Below are positions 60,638 to 64,000 of a stretch of 64,000 bases of DNA, in pieces. The notes below the pieces were generated by a model. It saw nothing but the letters and a program-made list of their open reading frames with translations. It made no database searches and had not been told where the DNA came from. The position numbers were made by a program, and so were the translations under genes. This DNA is from Flavobacterium akiainvivens. GTDB lineage: Bacteria > Bacteroidota > Bacteroidia > Flavobacteriales > Flavobacteriaceae. The stretch is taken from positions 4,371,974 to 4,435,973 of the forward strand of contig NZ_LIYD01000005.1 in the NCBI RefSeq assembly GCF_001278115.1. The letters are read 5' to 3'. The number at the start of each line of letters is the position of its first letter. Positions within the stretch are counted from its first letter, which is position 1.

Positions 60638-61510
60638 TGGACCTATGCCTACCTCAATGACGTTATGGAGCAGCTTGAAGGGCAAATAGCTTCCGCCAAG
60701 GTGGCTATGGCCCGGCTTTCATCACCGCAGCTCTATTACGTGTTGTCCGGAAACGATTTTACCCTAAATATTAACAACCCCGAAGAGCCTAAAGTGGTGT
60801 GTATGGGTAATAACCCACAGAAGATACAGATATACGGGGCAGTGCTTTCGCTCTACGTGACACGACTTGTAAAGCAGGTCAATAAGAAAGGCCAACTCAA
60901 AAGCAGTCTGGTATTTGATGAATTCCCGACGCTATACCTCAACAATATAGATAGCCTCATTGCTACGGCACGTTCCAACAAAGTAGCTACCTGTTTAGGC
61001 ATCCAGGACTTCAGCCAGCTGCGTAAGGATTACGGCCGCGAACAGGCCGATGTGATCGTGAATATTGTAGGTAACATTATCTCCGGGCAGGTAACCGGAG
61101 ATTCAGCAAAACAGCTCTCCGAACGCTTCGGGAAGATCATGCAAAAGCGCCAGAGCCTTTCTATCAATAGCAACGATACTTCCGTCAGCCATTCGCGCCA
61201 ATTGGATTCGGCGATACCGCCATCGCGCATTGCGACAATGAGTTCTGGGGAATTCGTCGGGATTGTCGCGGACGAGCCGGATTGCCCCATTGAACTAAAG
61301 GCATTTCACGCACAAATACAGAACGACCACGCCGCGCTAAAAGCGGAGGAAACAGCCTATAAAGATATTGAGCCGGTGCGCAAGCTACTGCCCGGACAGG
61401 TGCAACAAAACTATATACAGATTAAACAGGATATAAGGGATATTATCGACAGCGAGATGCGCAGGCTTTTGGATGACCCATCGCTTAGCTGGATGATAAT
61501 AAAAAAATAA
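60638..61510 (+). pseudogene. traG: 5'-truncated conjugative coupling protein TraG (VirD4-like)
   Basis: About 290 codons matching the C-terminal half of Bacteroidota TraG: LSSPQLYYVLSGNDFTLNIN, VVCMGNNPQKIQIYGAVLSL, the Walker B region SSLVFDEFPTLYLNNIDSLI, ATARSNKVATCLGIQDFSQL, then VGNIISGQVTGDSAKQLSER. The N-terminal membrane anchor and Walker A half are absent. The frame is open back to 60518, but that part is antisense to the start of the 60296-60589 gene and unrelated, so a deletion junction lies near 60600-60640. The fragment cannot couple DNA to a conjugation pore by itself, indicating a decayed integrative element. Confidence 0.82.
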
Positions 61511-61535
61511 GAATAAATGGAGACGCCCCCTTGTA

Positions 61536-62789
61536 TCAATGGTTTTTAAAATAAGGGTACGGATAGTTTTTGAAAACTCCCGGAGCTGTCTCGATATTTA
61601 TCGCCGGATAGATTTCGTTACCTAAAATATATTCTTCAAAATAATTGGATGCAATGGTCAGGTAATCACTGCAAAACATATAAAATGTGGGTGTATTAAT
61701 AAGAAACAACCCCATTACGTCAAATTCCGTTAAGTCAATATTCAGGTTAGGATACAATTTTTTAAAATGAATGTTCACAATCGGTAAGTTTAAGGAAATC
61801 CACTTTACCTTGCGATCTAGTTGGGGAACATTCTTAGTAACAAAATTCGAATAGTCCTGCCTGTATCCAATGGCCTCATAGCGCGACTTGTTATATTTAG
61901 AATCAGCAACCACAACCTTTTGTCTTGCAGTATCGATAATAATAAAATCAATTTCACCACACTCGCTGTTATCAATGTTTAGATTATGGCTTGTCTGGGT
62001 AATAAAACTCTTCACATTTCTGGCAAAAGGGACTTTGTGGGCAAGAAGGACACTTTGCATTTTGTCCTCTAGGTGCTTATCATGTTCATTGCCTTTCTTT
62101 GTCTTGTACGCCCTAAGTGATTTATTACTTTCCCATTCCGGAGTTAACGTATTCCATTGGATTGCGTTTGTAGCAAGTACATACATAGACTCCGCAAATT
62201 TTTCACTCGATGTTAGCAGCCTCAGTTGATTAGTGATCCGGTACACTAAGTAAGGCCTAAACAGAAAACGCTGAGTAGAGTAAGGTTTTAAAATCGTTTC
62301 TGTGAGCGATAAACAATTCTCCCGAGAGATTGTGAGGCCGGAATAAAGTGCGTCTACATCATGGTCATTCAGGTTCTTAAAATTTGCCTTTATGTTCTGA
62401 CCAAGAAGCCCGGGCTCTATAGTCTGGCACACACGCTGCGAATGATGCCTCTTTATTTCAAATACCAACCCAAAAATCACATCATAATTGATTCCATAGC
62501 ATTTTTCGAGTTCAGCTCTCAACTCCGTTGTTCCACCCGCATCAACCACATCCGTTTCATAGCCTTTGGAGAAATATTTCATCAGGTGATTGAGAAGGCT
62601 TCCGTAATTGTTTTTCCAGTGTATAACAAGATCGCCATCTTCAAATTTTATATAATAAGCACCTGCCAGCATCCGATGATATGCAATATTGTCTGCGAGA
62701 TTGTACATCCAGGACCCTAAATAAAATAACTTGTGGAGCGTCTCATCAAATTCTGCAATCAATGCGTCAGACAACTCGCCCCAAACCAT
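61536..62789 (-). CDS. Putative PD-(D/E)XK-nuclease-like protein, 5' end disrupted by an IS
   Basis: About 417 residues from the first internal ATG (62789) to the stop at 61536. The frame stays open to 62987, but codons above about 62839 are IS21 terminal repeats (giving RGQFKLANRGQFAPAKGGQF-type peptide), so the native N-terminus is lost or replaced. No known family is recognised overall. The C-terminal part has E-x-x-E-I-D-F-I-I-I followed by VVVADSKY (61890-61960), the ID-strand-DxK pattern of PD-(D/E)XK nucleases such as McrC-like restriction proteins. Its island position and neighbours suggest a defence or mobilisation role, but that is inference. Confidence 0.6.
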   Translation of the reverse strand: MVWGELSDALIAEFDETLHKLFYLGSWMYNLADNIAYHRMLAGAYYIKFEDGDLVIHWKNNYGSLLNHLMKYFSKGYETDVVDAGGTTELRAELEKCYGINYDVIFGLVFEIKRHHSQRVCQTIEPGLLGQNIKANFKNLNDHDVDALYSGLTISRENCLSLTETILKPYSTQRFLFRPYLVYRITNQLRLLTSSEKFAESMYVLATNAIQWNTLTPEWESNKSLRAYKTKKGNEHDKHLEDKMQSVLLAHKVPFARNVKSFITQTSHNLNIDNSECGEIDFIIIDTARQKVVVADSKYNKSRYEAIGYRQDYSNFVTKNVPQLDRKVKWISLNLPIVNIHFKKLYPNLNIDLTEFDVMGLFLINTPTFYMFCSDYLTIASNYFEEYILGNEIYPAINIETAPGVFKNYPYPYFKNH

Positions 62790-62838
62790 CTCGTTGAGAC
62801 AACCCTGCTCAAGTGTAATCTGGACAAACCAGTGCAAA

Positions 62839-62942
62839 CTGACCCCTCTTGGCCGATTTAAAAAGACCCCTCTCGCCGGCTGAAACTGACCCCCTTTCGC
62901 CGGAGCAAACTGACCCCTGTTGGCCAGTTTAAATTGACCCCT
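62839..62942. repeat. IS21-family terminal array: five phased GACCCC repeats
   Basis: GACCC cores at 62841, 62865, 62888, 62912 and 62936, spaced 24, 23, 24 and 24 bp, mostly followed by a GGCC or CGCCGG core. This matches the multiple transposase-binding repeats at IS21 ends. The outer end is near 62839. Confidence 0.8.
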
Positions 62943-63029
62943 CAAAAAAAGTAGAAAAAGTAGTCTTGTGGCGGGCTTTTGGAACAAGGATTAGTTTAGC
63001 GTTTTGATAAACTAATCCTGAGATAGACC

Positions 63030-64000
63030 ATGTCCAATAAGCCGATAAAGATGAATAAATTAAGACAGATTATCCGTCTGTACTGCCAGGGTACAGGCAT
63101 TAAGACCATCCATGGGATGGTGGGTACCTCCCGCAACACCATCAAGAAGTACGTCCGGGTCTGGAACACGCTGGACATGGATTTTGAAGCCTTTAGCGCC
63201 CGTAGTGACAGCGAACTCTCGGTTATCTTTACCACCCCTGTTGCCAAAATCCACAGCAGCCCGCGCATGCGGGAACTGGAACCACTGTTGCCTGAACTCT
63301 GTAAAAGGCTTAAAAAGAAAGGTATGACCCGTGAGATCCTCTACAAGGAATATCTCGAAAAACATCCGGATGGCTATAGCCGTTCGAGTTTTAATAATGC
63401 CATCCATACGTACCTTCAACTCTCCAAACCGGTCATGCATGTGGAACATAAGGCCGGTGATAAGATATACATCGACTTTGCCGGCAGCAAGCTCAGGGTT
63501 GGCCAGGGAGAGGCTGCACGTGAGGTGGAGGTTTTTGTAGCCATACTGGGCTGTAGCCAGCTTACTTATGTTGAAGCAGTGGACAGCCAGCGTAAGGAAG
63601 ACCTGATCCTTGCCTGCCAAAACGCCCTGCGTTACTTTGGTGGGGTGCCCAAGGCCATCGTGCCGGACAACCTGCGCTCGGCAGTAACACGGGGCAGCAA
63701 GTATGAGGCAGTACTCAACGATGAGTTTGCTGCCTTTGCCGAGCACTACGGTGTTACCATAGTGCCTGCGCGCGTTTATAAGCCCCGTGACAAGTCTTTG
63801 GTGGAAGGTGCGGTAAAACTCATCTACCGCAGCATTTACACCCGTCTGGAAGGTCTTAGCTTCGATAACCTTGTATCGCTTAACGAATCGATACTCCCGG
63901 CACTTGAAATGCACAACAATAAGCCCTTCTCCGGGCGCAGCTACTCCCGACGCGAACAGTTCGAGGAGATAGAGCGTGAAGCCTTATCTGCATTAAACCC
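63030..64000 (+). CDS. istA: IS21 transposase IstA, partial at window edge
   Basis: 323 complete codons from ATG 63030 (MSNKPIKMNKLRQIIRLYCQ) without a stop. The N-terminal HTH (GTGIKTIHGMVGTSRNTIKK) and the DDE-type catalytic core are visible: IDFAGSK (first Asp), IVPDNLRSAV (second Asp), and SLVEGAVKLIYRSIY (Glu), as in IS21/IstA integrases. IstA cuts and joins the ends with IstB as an ATPase regulator. An antisense frame at 63060-63914 is only a shadow. Confidence 0.93.
   Translation, partial: MSNKPIKMNKLRQIIRLYCQGTGIKTIHGMVGTSRNTIKKYVRVWNTLDMDFEAFSARSDSELSVIFTTPVAKIHSSPRMRELEPLLPELCKRLKKKGMTREILYKEYLEKHPDGYSRSSFNNAIHTYLQLSKPVMHVEHKAGDKIYIDFAGSKLRVGQGEAAREVEVFVAILGCSQLTYVEAVDSQRKEDLILACQNALRYFGGVPKAIVPDNLRSAVTRGSKYEAVLNDEFAAFAEHYGVTIVPARVYKPRDKSLVEGAVKLIYRSIYTRLEGLSFDNLVSLNESILPALEMHNNKPFSGRSYSRREQFEEIEREALSALN

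Larger units (their letters stand above)
62839..64000 (+). mobile_element. IS21-family insertion sequence, left end and istA (right part outside window)
   Basis: Terminal repeat array at 62839-62942 followed by istA on the plus strand, open to the window edge; istB and the other end must lie beyond 64000. The insertion separates the nuclease-like gene from its original 5' end. Confidence 0.85.

Noticed and set aside
61536..62987. Full 483-codon reading of the nuclease-like gene
   Set aside because: The first about 50 codons are IS21 terminal repeats, so the extension is an insertion artefact.
63060..63914. 284-codon minus-strand open frame opposite istA
   Set aside because: The plus strand encodes a clear DDE transposase over the same region without a stop, and it is cut only by the window edge.

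Overview
The window looks like chromosome of a Flavobacteriaceae bacterium (Flavobacterium-like, phylum Bacteroidota). The basis is: type IX secretion (T9SS) C-terminal sorting domains on two giant surface proteins, an O-antigen/LPS-type glycosyltransferase cluster, the conserved block bamD-rpoZ-coaBC-DUF4835-recN, a split transketolase, FabV as enoyl-ACP reductase, no obvious Shine-Dalgarno sites, and promoters of the Bacteroidota type (TTTG about 18-20 bp upstream of TAnnTTTG). These promoters also decide several start codons below.

Layout. 1-712: start of a secreted protein cut by the window edge (minus strand). 839-7605: surface-polysaccharide cluster with a GNAT-like transferase, Wzx flippase, two GT-B and two GT-A glycosyltransferases and an FdtA-type sugar ketoisomerase; strands alternate and genes abut or overlap, which suggests a mosaic locus. 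7606-8289: FtsE. 8616-14372: a 1007-residue exported TPR protein, an outer-membrane beta-barrel and a DUF4421 protein. 14408-17259: small uncharacterised proteins, a YwqK/MORN-like protein and a large palindromic repeat. 17435-19143: a 5'-nucleotidase split into two exported polypeptides. 19193-27017: housekeeping block (unknown protein, dapA, bamD, rpoZ, coaBC, DUF4835 protein, recN, fabV). 27286-38247: two paralogous giant T9SS cargo proteins (1758 and 1786 residues) built from FN3, GEVED and Ig-like repeats. 38352-42262: glycosyltransferase, coaE and a two-component system. 42363-52160: secreted HExxH protein, soluble multi-PAS histidine kinase, hemolysin III/PAQR protein, membrane-anchored AraC regulator, porin, class C serine hydrolase and unknowns. 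52658-57152: split transketolase, FKBP lipoprotein, S4 protein, phosphoribosyltransferase and shikimate kinase. 57290-57601: two identical tRNA-Lys genes and a tRNA-Leu.

From the tRNA-Leu to the right edge (about 57600-64000) the content changes to a decayed integrative element: a tyrosine recombinase of the IntDOT-like class lacking the first catalytic arginine, three copies of a TGTGGCA/TGCCACA inverted repeat around it, two related small proteins (one frameshifted at a poly-A tract) flanking an excisionase-like HTH protein, a 5'-truncated conjugative coupling protein (TraG), a PD-(D/E)XK-like nuclease whose 5' end is interrupted by an IS21-family insertion, and the start of that IS (istA), which runs off the window.

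The most unusual material is in this last 6.4 kb, in the tandem repeats of the two T9SS giants, and in a set of long palindromic intergenic repeats built from short iterated words.
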